From: Prochlorococcus sp. AG-347-I19
GTDB taxonomy: Bacteria; Cyanobacteriota; Cyanobacteriia; PCC-6307; Cyanobiaceae
DNA: 64,000 nucleotides
Assembly (NCBI GenBank): GCA_003279105.1
Contig: QCBO01000005.1
Span: 1 to 64,000, forward strand
Direction of reading: 5' to 3'
Shown here: positions 16,224 to 25,295 of the stretch, piece by piece
Layout: each line of letters opens with the position of its first letter
Position numbering within the stretch: the stretch's first letter is position 1
The notes under the pieces: generated by a model
What the model saw: the letters and a program-made list of their open reading frames with translations, nothing else
The model's database searches: none
Told to the model about the DNA's origin: nothing
Translations under genes and position numbers: made by a program

Positions 16224-17765
16224 ATGTCAATTTTTAAAAGACTTTTAACAAACAGAACAGATTCGAGTAAGTCAATTATTAAAAATTCCGTAATCGCTGG
16301 AACGATTATATTTTCTGGTTTTGGGCAGGATGTTTTGGCTAAAGGAAAATCATACGTAGCAGTAGAACCACTAGTTTGTGATTTAGTTAAATCAATTGCA
16401 TTACCATCTGACGAAGTTACATGCTTAGTAGATAGAAAACAAGATGTTCATGACTTAAAGATCAATCCAAGGCAAGCTCAATTACTAAATAGCGCAGACA
16501 AAGTATTTACTCTTGGTAAAGAAATGACTCCAAGCATGAGAAATTGGGAAAGTAAAAAGAATACTGTTGTTTTAGGTGTTAGTGCAATAGACGTAGATGA
16601 TCATTCTGATCATGGAGGTCATGATGATCACTCAGACCATGGTGGACATGACGATCATGCTGAACATTCAGCCAAGGTAGATGACCACTCTGATCATGAA
16701 GGTCACGACGATCACTCAGATCATGGTGGACATGATGATCACGCTGAGGGTGCTTTCGAATGGGCAGGCAAATTCCAACTTTCTAAGGGTTCTTACAAAT
16801 GGTCATTTGAAAAAGTCGATGGAGAATATGCAGATCCTGCAATGAAGATGGTGATTCTCAAATCTAATGACATAGAAGGGTCTGAAGATTTAGCTAAAGA
16901 ACTATTAGGATCTAAATACTCAATAAGCAGAAAAAATGATGGTACTTTGATAGCCAGTAATAAAGCTTTTGTTCTTAACTTTGATCAAAGAAAAGAAAGT
17001 ACTGTTTTTAACGTGGATATCAAAGAAGATGGTCAATATATATTTTTTACTGAACACATGCCTTTTGAGTTTGAAGCAACTCAACACTTTTTTAAAGACG
17101 TTTCAAATAGTGATGTAGAACCAATAGCACAAGTACCAGACGAAGGAGAGGGGCATCATCATCATGACCATGGAGGACTAGATCCTCATGTTTGGCATGA
17201 TCCACATAACATCATAAAAATGGGAGATCTTATAAGCAAAAGTTTAAAGAAAGATATTTCAGTTTTTAATAGAGGTGACAGAAAACTAATTAATGAAAGA
17301 TTCGAAAAAGCTGATTCTCTCTTAGAAGGCTTAGATAGTTGGATCGTCGAACAAGTAAGCTCTATTCCTGAGGAAAACAGAGTAATTGTCTCTAAACACA
17401 AAGCAATGGAATACTACGGGGATGCATTTGGTTTTGAAACCATAAGTTTACTTGACTTTCTTGGAGACTCCTCAAGCTTAAGGCCAGACAACATAAGTTC
17501 TACTTTAAAAATGTTAGATGAAGAGAATGTTCAGGCAATATTTCCTGAACAAATTCCAGCATCTAAGTTATTAAGGAACTTAAGTAGACAAAGTTCAGTT
17601 CCTTTAGCTTCTAATCAAATATTCGTTGATGGATTGATGATGGATGGTAATACGGTTTCAGTAGCCGTTCACAACACTTGCACAATTGTTGATTCATTAG
17701 GTGGAAGCTGTGATAAAGAATCTGGCTCCAATCTTGAGTCTGAATGGTACAGACTTTCAGATTAA
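16224..17765 (+). CDS. znuA: zinc ABC transporter substrate-binding protein with His/Asp-rich segments and an inserted extra domain
   Basis: YVAVEPLVCDLVKSIALPSDEVTCLVDRKQDVHDLKINPRQAQLL; GLDPHVWHDPHNIIKMGDLI; C-terminal cluster A-I fold motifs. Confidence 0.9.
   Translation: MSIFKRLLTNRTDSSKSIIKNSVIAGTIIFSGFGQDVLAKGKSYVAVEPLVCDLVKSIALPSDEVTCLVDRKQDVHDLKINPRQAQLLNSADKVFTLGKEMTPSMRNWESKKNTVVLGVSAIDVDDHSDHGGHDDHSDHGGHDDHAEHSAKVDDHSDHEGHDDHSDHGGHDDHAEGAFEWAGKFQLSKGSYKWSFEKVDGEYADPAMKMVILKSNDIEGSEDLAKELLGSKYSISRKNDGTLIASNKAFVLNFDQRKESTVFNVDIKEDGQYIFFTEHMPFEFEATQHFFKDVSNSDVEPIAQVPDEGEGHHHHDHGGLDPHVWHDPHNIIKMGDLISKSLKKDISVFNRGDRKLINERFEKADSLLEGLDSWIVEQVSSIPEENRVIVSKHKAMEYYGDAFGFETISLLDFLGDSSSLRPDNISSTLKMLDEENVQAIFPEQIPASKLLRNLSRQSSVPLASNQIFVDGLMMDGNTVSVAVHNTCTIVDSLGGSCDKESGSNLESEWYRLSD
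16596..16748 (+). repeat. 84-bp tandem repeat (28-aa His/Asp unit, with internal 27-bp DDHSDHGGH repeats)
   Basis: DDHSDHGGHDDHSDHGGHDDHAEHSAKV / DDHSDHEGHDDHSDHGGHDDHAEGAFEW. Confidence 0.9.
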
Positions 17766-17842
17766 ATTTTTCTAATAAAAACGGTTTCCATTTCTTATTA
17801 TTACTATTATTAAACTATTGTTTATTTAGTAAAAATCAGTAA

Positions 17843-19192
17843 ATGAGCATCAAAGATAAAGTTCCCGTTACTATTCTCACTGGATTTTTAGGTTCAGGGA
17901 AGACTACTTTGCTTAATAGAATATTGAGTGAAGAGCACGGGAAAAGAATAGCCGTAATTGAGAATGAATACGGTGAAGTAGGTATAGATCAAGGGCTCGT
18001 AATTAATGCCGATGAAGAAGTATTTGAGATGTCAAATGGGTGCATTTGTTGTACTGTTCGCGGTGATTTAATAAGAGTCCTTGGCAACCTTATGAAAAGA
18101 AGAGATAAGTTTGACTATGTTTTAGTAGAAACGACAGGACTAGCAGATCCAGGCCCAGTTGCTCAGACTTTTTTCATGGATGAAGAGATTAGTTCTGAAT
18201 TTACTCTTGATGGAATTGTGACTTTAGTTGATGCTGCACATATCGATCAGCAACTAGGAAGAAGTGATGAAAGTTCAGAACAAGTTGCGTTCGCAGATGT
18301 TCTTGTCCTTAACAAAACTGATTTAGTTTCTGATGATGCACTAAATACTCTTGAATCGAGGTTGAGAGATATGAACCGAATGACTCAAATTATTCGAGCC
18401 GAGAATGCCAAAGTGCCAATTGAAACAGTCTTAAATCTAAGTGCATTTGATCTTGATCAGATCCTTAAACGCAGGCCAACATTCCTTGAACCAGAATATC
18501 CATTTGAATGGACAGGTGTTTACGATCTCAATGCAGGTAAATATGAATTAATGCTAGAAGAAGGACCAGATCCAGAAATGTCCCTAGTAGCTCTAGTTAA
18601 CCAAGGTGAGAGTGAGGAGGAACTTAAAGATGGGGCTGAATCCTCCTTAAGACTTTATGCAGAAAAAGCTAATACTTTAGAACCTGGAAATACTATCCCA
18701 TATGGAGAACATATAAATCTCAAATTAGATGATAAAGGGAATAAATCCTTCATCCTGAATATAAAAAAACCAACCAAAATAGGTTTGTTTACACAGCACA
18801 CTGCTGAAGAATTCAATATGAAAGTCATTAAAAGTGAGGAAAATAAAGAGATTCCTTTTAATACTGAAAGGTTTTGGCAAGCAGAGCATGAACATGATGA
18901 TGAAGTAGGCTCAATTGCTATAGAGCGTTTTGGAGATGTTGATCCAGAAAAACTAAATACTTGGATGGGGAGGCTTCTCTCAGAAAAAGGAGTGGACATA
19001 TTCAGAACTAAAGGTTTCATAAGTTACTCAGGTAACCCAAGGCGAATAGTTTTCCAGGGAGTACACATGTTATTTACTGCACAACCTGATAAAGAATGGG
19101 GTAACGAACTTCGTAGAAATCAACTTGTTTTTATCGGAAGAAACCTAAATGAGAAAGAGATGCAAGAAGGCTTTGATAAATGCCTGATATAG
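17843..19192 (+). CDS. COG0523 (CobW/ZNG-type) G3E GTPase, putative zinc metallochaperone
   Basis: VTILTGFLGSGKTTLLNRIL, CICCTVRGDLI, NKTDLV; C-terminal CobW_C; zinc locus context. Confidence 0.93.
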   Translation: MSIKDKVPVTILTGFLGSGKTTLLNRILSEEHGKRIAVIENEYGEVGIDQGLVINADEEVFEMSNGCICCTVRGDLIRVLGNLMKRRDKFDYVLVETTGLADPGPVAQTFFMDEEISSEFTLDGIVTLVDAAHIDQQLGRSDESSEQVAFADVLVLNKTDLVSDDALNTLESRLRDMNRMTQIIRAENAKVPIETVLNLSAFDLDQILKRRPTFLEPEYPFEWTGVYDLNAGKYELMLEEGPDPEMSLVALVNQGESEEELKDGAESSLRLYAEKANTLEPGNTIPYGEHINLKLDDKGNKSFILNIKKPTKIGLFTQHTAEEFNMKVIKSEENKEIPFNTERFWQAEHEHDDEVGSIAIERFGDVDPEKLNTWMGRLLSEKGVDIFRTKGFISYSGNPRRIVFQGVHMLFTAQPDKEWGNELRRNQLVFIGRNLNEKEMQEGFDKCLI

Positions 19193-20253
19193 AACCATTT
19201 AGTCCAAGAGGCATGTTCCATGAAGGATGGACAGCTGAAGTTAGCGATTATGCCATAGCATGTGGCTGGTCTCTTAAAGGGAAACAATTTATTGTTGGCG
19301 ACGTTGCGGGTGGTATTTTTGCATTCGAAGGAGATACTGGAAAAATTATTTGGGAAAAAGACAATACACACTCCGGAGGTCTACTGGCGATGGCAATTCA
19401 TCCAGAGGGTGAAATTTTTGCAACATCAGGTCAGGATGGAAATGTTCAAATTTGCAATTGCTACGAAGGTAATGTTATCAAAACGCTTGATCTTGGCAAG
19501 GGTTGGGTAGAACACCTCAAGTGGTCTAATGACGGTTTATTTCTAGCGATAGCTTCCTCAAAAAAAGTATATGTTTTTAATGAAATTGGAGAAGAGAAAT
19601 GGATCTCAGAAGACCATCCAAGCACAGTAAGTGCAATAACATGGTCAAATAAAAATGAGCTGGCAACTGCATGCTACGGCAGAGTGACATTCTTTGACAT
19701 TGTTAATAATAAAACGAATCAAAAACTGGAGTGGCAAGGATCATTGGTCTCTATGGAATTAAGCCCTGATGGAGATATAGTCGCCTGTGGGAGTCAAGAC
19801 AATTCAGTTCATTTTTGGAGAAGATCAACAGGAATGGACGCTGAAATGACTGGATACCCTGGAAAACCAAGTCACCTTTCTTTTGATGACAGCGGAAAAT
19901 TATTAGCGACTAGCGGCAGTGAAAGAATTACAGTATGGAGCTTTAAAGGTAATGGTCCAGAAGGGACTATGCCAGGAGAGCTATGTCACCATACAGAACC
20001 TATTTCGAGCTTAGCCTTTTCAAATAAAGGTATGCTTGTAGCCTCAGGATCTAGGGATGGTTCTGTTGTCGCAAGTTTTCTAAAAAATGACGGCAATGGA
20101 GACCCAGTTGGGGCTGCATTCGCTGGAGATTTGGTAGGGGCAATATCATGGAGACCTGATGATTGTGCACTTGCAGCAGTTAATGCAAAAGGTGTTGTAA
20201 ATGTATGGAAATTTAAAGTTCGTACTAACCTTTTTTCAAAGGGATTTAAGTAA
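19180..20253 (+). CDS. WD40 repeat protein
   Basis: Multiple WD-like repeats (GSQDNSVHFW, ATSGSERITVWSF, ASGSRDGSVV, NAKGVVNVWKF); overlaps the upstream GTPase gene by 13 bp. Confidence 0.9.
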   Translation: MPDIEPFSPRGMFHEGWTAEVSDYAIACGWSLKGKQFIVGDVAGGIFAFEGDTGKIIWEKDNTHSGGLLAMAIHPEGEIFATSGQDGNVQICNCYEGNVIKTLDLGKGWVEHLKWSNDGLFLAIASSKKVYVFNEIGEEKWISEDHPSTVSAITWSNKNELATACYGRVTFFDIVNNKTNQKLEWQGSLVSMELSPDGDIVACGSQDNSVHFWRRSTGMDAEMTGYPGKPSHLSFDDSGKLLATSGSERITVWSFKGNGPEGTMPGELCHHTEPISSLAFSNKGMLVASGSRDGSVVASFLKNDGNGDPVGAAFAGDLVGAISWRPDDCALAAVNAKGVVNVWKFKVRTNLFSKGFK

Positions 20254-20271
20254 AAAGTAGAAATTTATTAA

Positions 20272-20427
20272 TTACCAATAGTTAGCTTTTAAATGTCTTT
20301 CCATACAAATGACCTCACAGTCATTATCTATCCCTTTTGGGTGAATATCGCAATATGAGAGACATTGAAAATATTCGTCTATGGGATTTGATTTATCAGT
20401 TTTACTAACTTCTTTCGAATGATTCAT
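20272..20427 (-). CDS. twin-CX3C microprotein
   Basis: MNHSKEVSKTDKSNPIDEYFQCLSYCDIHPKGIDNDCEVICMERHLKANYW* (51 aa). Confidence 0.5.
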   Translation of the reverse strand: MNHSKEVSKTDKSNPIDEYFQCLSYCDIHPKGIDNDCEVICMERHLKANYW

Positions 20428-20614
20428 AAAAGATTTCCTCAATTATTTAAAATTAAGATAGACGAATTAAATATCAAAAGAAATAAGCAAAACTTACTAA
20501 AAATATCTCAAAAAAATTAGCACGATTAATTACTACTCTCGGACATTTTTAATTAAAAAGCAATGCGTATAAAAACGGATTGTCTTTAGAGAAATATTTT
20601 CCTAATTTTATATT

Positions 20615-20930
20615 GTTGAGTTCTAGGGGGTCTTTCAAAATGATCGATAGCCTGCCTGAAATTTCGGAATAAACCGAACTAATTTAATTAACTGCTCCAA
20701 TTATTTTTTATTAATGTCTAAGCTTCCTTCTTCTGCATCGTTTAGGTGCCCTTTAAGAAACAAGCTTAATTCTGTAGTTTTTGCCCCAGTTAAAGACAAT
20801 TAGTTAATTTTGGTGAGCATTAGCTTAAAAGAAGTTAGCAACAAGGATCCATGATTTAGGTGCGTTAATAACTTCAGTAAAAAATATAAGTAAGAGATAA
20901 AAGAGGGCTAATTTAAGCCCTCTTTTTTTT
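20615..20930 (+). ncRNA. candidate ncRNA of unknown identity (may carry a 29-codon ORF)
   Basis: Long gap without large ORFs; TATATT -10-like box near 20610; ends in GAGGGCT-aattta-AGCCCTC plus T9 terminator. Confidence 0.5.
20903..20930 (+). terminator. intrinsic terminator
   Basis: GAGGGCTaatttaAGCCCTCTTTTTTTT. Confidence 0.8.
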
Positions 20931-20987
20931 AATAAGATGACTTTCTTCTAGTTTTATAGATAATGATTAAAACAATAAAATTTAAAA

Positions 20988-21263
20988 ATGGTTCGATATT
21001 ATTGCCCATATTGCAATCCTAAATATCAATTTCAAAAACAATCCTTAAAAGGTAATTTGATTTGTGGATTATGCGGAGAGGATCTCGTAAAAAAACCATA
21101 TATCAGGTTAAACCAGATAATCGCTTTAGTTGCTACTTCATCATTACTTCTACCGTTGATTTATACTTTTATTTTTTTAATTAAAAATCAAATAAATCCT
21201 CCTAATAAAAATTATCAAGCAAATGGTAATTTAATGATAATTATCAAAGAGCAAACTTCATAA
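20988..21263 (+). CDS. zinc-ribbon plus TM hypothetical protein
   Basis: YYCPYCNPKYQFQ...LICGLCGEDLVKK, then a TM helix. Confidence 0.6.
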   Translation: MVRYYCPYCNPKYQFQKQSLKGNLICGLCGEDLVKKPYIRLNQIIALVATSSLLLPLIYTFIFLIKNQINPPNKNYQANGNLMIIIKEQTS

Positions 21264-21286
21264 AACAATTAAAAAATCTCTAGAGG

Positions 21287-21508
21287 TCAACCTCTACAAA
21301 GTGATTTATTTAAACAAGAATTTTTACTTTCAATATTTATTTGATCATCAGTATTTTTTAATTCGTTTATATTACTTATTACTTTAACTTTTTGACCACA
21401 ATGTTCTTTGCAACCACCATTAAATAAATTATGTGCATATAAACTAAAACTATTCGTAAGTAATAAAAGAAAAATTATTCTATAAATTTTATTAAAATAA
21501 GAATTCAT
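21287..21508 (-). CDS. small secreted Cys-rich hypothetical protein
   Basis: Signal peptide then NGGCKEHCGQ...SCLNKSLCRG. Confidence 0.5.
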   Translation of the reverse strand: MNSYFNKIYRIIFLLLLTNSFSLYAHNLFNGGCKEHCGQKVKVISNINELKNTDDQINIESKNSCLNKSLCRG

Positions 21509-21551
21509 TTTTATTATGATTTTCCCAGAATTAGTAAATAAATAATATCAG

Positions 21552-21788
21552 TTAATTCCAAGGAGTGTTTATAAGTCCCCAGATATCGAAGAAGAAAAAT
21601 AAAACTGCAATAACAACAAGATCCCATGCTCTTTCCCTAAAAGCCCAAGGCGCAATAAAAACTTCCCCAAGTCCGTGAAGTGCAGCCCCTACTGGTAGAT
21701 GATCAAGAACCAGCAAACTATGAGAGAGGATAAAAAGAAAGCTTGCGAAATATCTAAAAAAAACAAATTGCCAATTACTAGAACTCAT
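21552..21788 (-). CDS. hypothetical membrane protein
   Basis: 78-aa ORF with two or three TM segments. Confidence 0.55.
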   Translation of the reverse strand: MSSSNWQFVFFRYFASFLFILSHSLLVLDHLPVGAALHGLGEVFIAPWAFRERAWDLVVIAVLFFFFDIWGLINTPWN

Positions 21789-21916
21789 GCTTTTTAGATT
21801 TTTAAGAAATATACTTCAATGATCAAAATAATGATATAGATCTAGTCAAGAGATATTATTTTTGGTAGCCATAAATACGAATAAAGATATAAAGCTAAAG
21901 TAAAAGTTACTAAACG

Positions 21917-23359
21917 ATGAAATATATGTTTTCAAGTTATCAGCCTAAAAATAGTTTTGATGAATACTTTAAGGACAATGTTAATTCTGCCAGAGAAATA
22001 TTGATTCCACTTCTTTCATCTTTAGATAATATGGGACTTGAAGAATTAAACAGGAATCACTCTGCAGCAAAAAAATTATTACTAAGACATGGTGCAACTT
22101 TTAGATTAAACGATACTGGTTTAAAAGGTACTGAGAGGATATTACCTTTTGATCCACTTCCCAGAATAATTAGTAAAGATGATTGGGTAACGTTAGAAAA
22201 AGGCCTAAGACAAAGGCTTGAGGCAATAGATTTATTCCTAGATGATATTTATAATTCTCAAAAAATAATAAATGATGGAATAATTCCAAGAGAATTAATA
22301 GAGAGTTCAGAAGGTTGGAGACCTCAAATGATAGGTTTCAAACCTCCACTAAATAAATGGTGTCAAATTTCTGGACTTGATTTAATAAGAGATAGAAAAG
22401 GAGATTGGCATGTTTTAGAAGATAATTTAAGGTGCCCTTCTGGGGTTGCTTATTTTTTAGAAAATAGATTAGTTATGAAGAATATTTTCCCTAATCTTTT
22501 CTCAGGAAGAATAGTAAAACCAATTGATGAATATCCATCATATCTTTTAAAAACTCTTCAAGAACTTGCAGTTTGGACAGATACTCCCAAGATCGTTCTA
22601 CTTACTCCCGGGATTTTTAATAGTGCTTATTTTGAACATAGTTATTTAGCGCAAGAAATGGGTATCCAACTAGTCCAAGGTCATGACCTAGTTTGTAATG
22701 ATGATTATGTATATTTAAAAACCACCTCTGGATTAAAAAGAGTAGATGTCATTTACAGAAGAATTGACGATGATTTCTTAGATCCTCTTAATTTCAGAAA
22801 AGATTCTTGCCTTGGTGTTAGCGGATTACTTGATGTTTTTAAAGCAGGTCATGTTGCTTTAGCAAATGCACCTGGGACTGGAATAGCAGATGACAAAATG
22901 ATTTATTCTTTTGTTCCAAAAATGATTAAATATTATCTTGATGAAGAAATTATTATTAAAAATGTAGAAACTTATATTTGTCATTATCAAAAGGATCGAG
23001 AATATGTTCTAGAAAATTTATCAAAACTTGTTGTCAAGTCTGTCGCAGAAGCTGGTGGTTATGGAATGTTAATTGGCCCTCACTCAACAACGAGTGAGAT
23101 AGAAGAATTCGCTATTAAAATTAAAAATAATCCTAGAAATTTCATAGCACAACCAACATTAGAATTATCTACTGTGCCATCGTTATGTGATGGAGAACTA
23201 TATCCATGTCATGTTGATTTAAGACCATATATCTTAAGAGGAAAAGATTCATGGGTCAGCCCAGGCGGGCTTACTAGAGTAGCATTAAAAAAAGGATCAT
23301 TAGTCGTTAATTCTTCTCAAGGTGGAGGATGCAAAGATACATGGGTTGTAGGTAAATAA
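21917..23359 (+). CDS. circularly permuted ATP-grasp protein (DUF404/DUF407)
   Basis: FDPLPRIISKDDWVTLEKGLRQRLEAIDLFLDDIY, HVLEDNLRCPSGVAYFLENR, VKSVAEAGGYGMLIGP. Confidence 0.92.
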   Translation: MKYMFSSYQPKNSFDEYFKDNVNSAREILIPLLSSLDNMGLEELNRNHSAAKKLLLRHGATFRLNDTGLKGTERILPFDPLPRIISKDDWVTLEKGLRQRLEAIDLFLDDIYNSQKIINDGIIPRELIESSEGWRPQMIGFKPPLNKWCQISGLDLIRDRKGDWHVLEDNLRCPSGVAYFLENRLVMKNIFPNLFSGRIVKPIDEYPSYLLKTLQELAVWTDTPKIVLLTPGIFNSAYFEHSYLAQEMGIQLVQGHDLVCNDDYVYLKTTSGLKRVDVIYRRIDDDFLDPLNFRKDSCLGVSGLLDVFKAGHVALANAPGTGIADDKMIYSFVPKMIKYYLDEEIIIKNVETYICHYQKDREYVLENLSKLVVKSVAEAGGYGMLIGPHSTTSEIEEFAIKIKNNPRNFIAQPTLELSTVPSLCDGELYPCHVDLRPYILRGKDSWVSPGGLTRVALKKGSLVVNSSQGGGCKDTWVVGK

Positions 23360-23360
23360 T

Positions 23361-24302
23361 ATGCTTTTAAGTCGTGTAGCAGAATCTCTTTATTGGATCA
23401 ATCGTTATTTAGAACGTGCGGAAAACATATCTCGTTTCGTGGAAGTCAGCGAAGCAATGTCATTAGATTGTCCACCAGGAAGTGCAGAGCCTTGGCTCCC
23501 ATTAATTGATGCCTCTAGTGACAGAGAATCTTTTGATAAAAGATTCCCGGAGAAAAAGCCTGATGACGTTATTAATTTTTTAATAAGAGATCGTTTAAAC
23601 CCAAATAGTATAATTTCCTGCATTCAAATGGCAAGAGAAAATGCAAGACAAATCAGAGATGTCATGACCACAGAAATGTGGGAACAGATTAATATTTTAT
23701 ATTGGAATATGCAAGAAGGAGAGGCAATATGGAATAAACCAAGACAAGAACAATTAAGCGAAATAAGGAGGGAATGTCAGCTTTTTTATGGAATTACAGA
23801 TGCGACTCTTAGCAAAGATCTTGCCTGGAGATTTAGTATTCTTGGAAGATTAATTGAAAGAGCTGACAAAACATCAAGAATTTTAGATGTTAAATATTAT
23901 TTACTCCTACCCAGCTTAGATGAACTTGGAGGAGTTCTTGATGAGCTGCAATGGATTGCACTTTTACGTTCAGCTGGAGCTTATCAAATGTTTAGGAAAG
24001 CAGTGCAAAATTCTATAAAGCCTAATTCAGTTGCGAGATTTCTTTTACTTGATCCAATTTTCCCTAGATCAGTAAGATACTGTCTTGATGGGATAAGCAA
24101 TACACTTAAAACGATAGATACCTCACCCTCTACTGAAAATCCTTCAGAATTAGAATGCATGAGAGGTTTGCTTCAAGCAAAGTGGAGTTATATCAGAATT
24201 GAAGATATAATCAATAATGGTTTACATGAGGCAATCGATTCATTGCAAATGGATTTAAATAAATTAAATGATCTCATTCAAGAAAAATATTTTATAAATT
24301 AA
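23361..24302 (+). CDS. alpha-E domain-containing protein (DUF403)
   Basis: MLLSRVAESLYWINRYLERAENISRFVEV start; ENARQIRDVMTTEMWEQIN. Confidence 0.92.
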   Translation: MLLSRVAESLYWINRYLERAENISRFVEVSEAMSLDCPPGSAEPWLPLIDASSDRESFDKRFPEKKPDDVINFLIRDRLNPNSIISCIQMARENARQIRDVMTTEMWEQINILYWNMQEGEAIWNKPRQEQLSEIRRECQLFYGITDATLSKDLAWRFSILGRLIERADKTSRILDVKYYLLLPSLDELGGVLDELQWIALLRSAGAYQMFRKAVQNSIKPNSVARFLLLDPIFPRSVRYCLDGISNTLKTIDTSPSTENPSELECMRGLLQAKWSYIRIEDIINNGLHEAIDSLQMDLNKLNDLIQEKYFIN

Positions 24303-24313
24303 TAAGTTTATTA

Positions 24314-25171
24314 ATGAGAATTAAATACATTCACAAACTTGAATATAAATACGAAGACCCTGTTCAATTAGGCGAGCATAGATTATGTATAAAGCCAAGG
24401 TCAAATGGATTCCAAAAGCTAAAGAATTTTGATTTAAGAATAACCCCAGAACCAGAAATTATTTATCCATTACTTGCTGCCAGCGGAGAAGAGATTAATA
24501 GAATCAGATTCAATGGATTAACAGATAATTTAATTATTGAATCAATCAGTGAAGTTGAAACTATTAAACATCCAAACATTATTGATGGAGTTAAAAATAG
24601 AGATTTAACATTACCTTTTTGTAGAAGTATTATTAACAGAGATTTGCAGGGTGCATTAGAAGGATGGATGCCTAATGGACAACACGACCCCTCTGCTGTA
24701 GAACTTGCCCAGGAAGCCTTAGCAGGAAGCATTAATAACGCATTATCATTTACCTACCAGTTAATAGAGATTATTCAAGATCGGGTTAAATATACCAAAA
24801 GACATACAGGCCCAGCATGGCCGGCTAGCAGAACACTTAGAGAACGTATAGGTTCATGCAGAGATTTAGCAATGCTGATGGTTGAAGCTTGCAGGTCTAT
24901 AGGTATCCCAAGTAGGTTTGTAAGTGGTTATCATTTTGAAGATCCGTTACCCTCTGAGTTGGATTTACACGCTTGGGCTGAACTATATATTCCAGGTGCT
25001 GGTTGGAGAGGTTTTGATCCAAGCGGGAAAGGATTAATAGATGATAGATATTTAACATTGGTATCATCTTCAAAATCTAATTTAACCTCTGTAATTACAG
25101 GAAACTTTATAGGAAAAAATAATCTTGAAAATACTTTATCATGGGAAATTAAACCTCTTGAGATTAAATAA
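24314..25171 (+). CDS. transglutaminase-like cysteine protease family protein
   Basis: ASRTLRERIGSCRDLAMLMVEACRSIGIPSRFVSGYH...DLHAWAELYIPGAGWRGFDPSGKG (Cys-His-Asp). Confidence 0.93.
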   Translation: MRIKYIHKLEYKYEDPVQLGEHRLCIKPRSNGFQKLKNFDLRITPEPEIIYPLLAASGEEINRIRFNGLTDNLIIESISEVETIKHPNIIDGVKNRDLTLPFCRSIINRDLQGALEGWMPNGQHDPSAVELAQEALAGSINNALSFTYQLIEIIQDRVKYTKRHTGPAWPASRTLRERIGSCRDLAMLMVEACRSIGIPSRFVSGYHFEDPLPSELDLHAWAELYIPGAGWRGFDPSGKGLIDDRYLTLVSSSKSNLTSVITGNFIGKNNLENTLSWEIKPLEIK

Positions 25172-25295
25172 AGACTAAATTTTTAATCTTTAAAGTGACG
25201 AAAGATATAAATAATAATATGTTTCTTTTTTAGTGTTAATTGATACGTTCTAAGATGAATATATCTGTTTTCATTTGATTAATCCTTAAAGAAAA

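Noticed and set aside
16596-16748. CRISPR-like short repeats
   Set aside because: Repeats are in-frame His/Asp codons within znuA with no spacers; protein repeat, not CRISPR.
18655-19020. 121-aa minus ORF inside the COG0523 gene
   Set aside because: Antisense to a well-supported CDS; Ser/Leu-rich reverse reading of the coding strand.
20430-20985. tmRNA, SRP RNA or RNase P RNA in the long gap
   Set aside because: No tag ending in APVAA, no SRP GNAR/GGTCAGG-type core, no RNase P GAGGAAAGTCC element seen.
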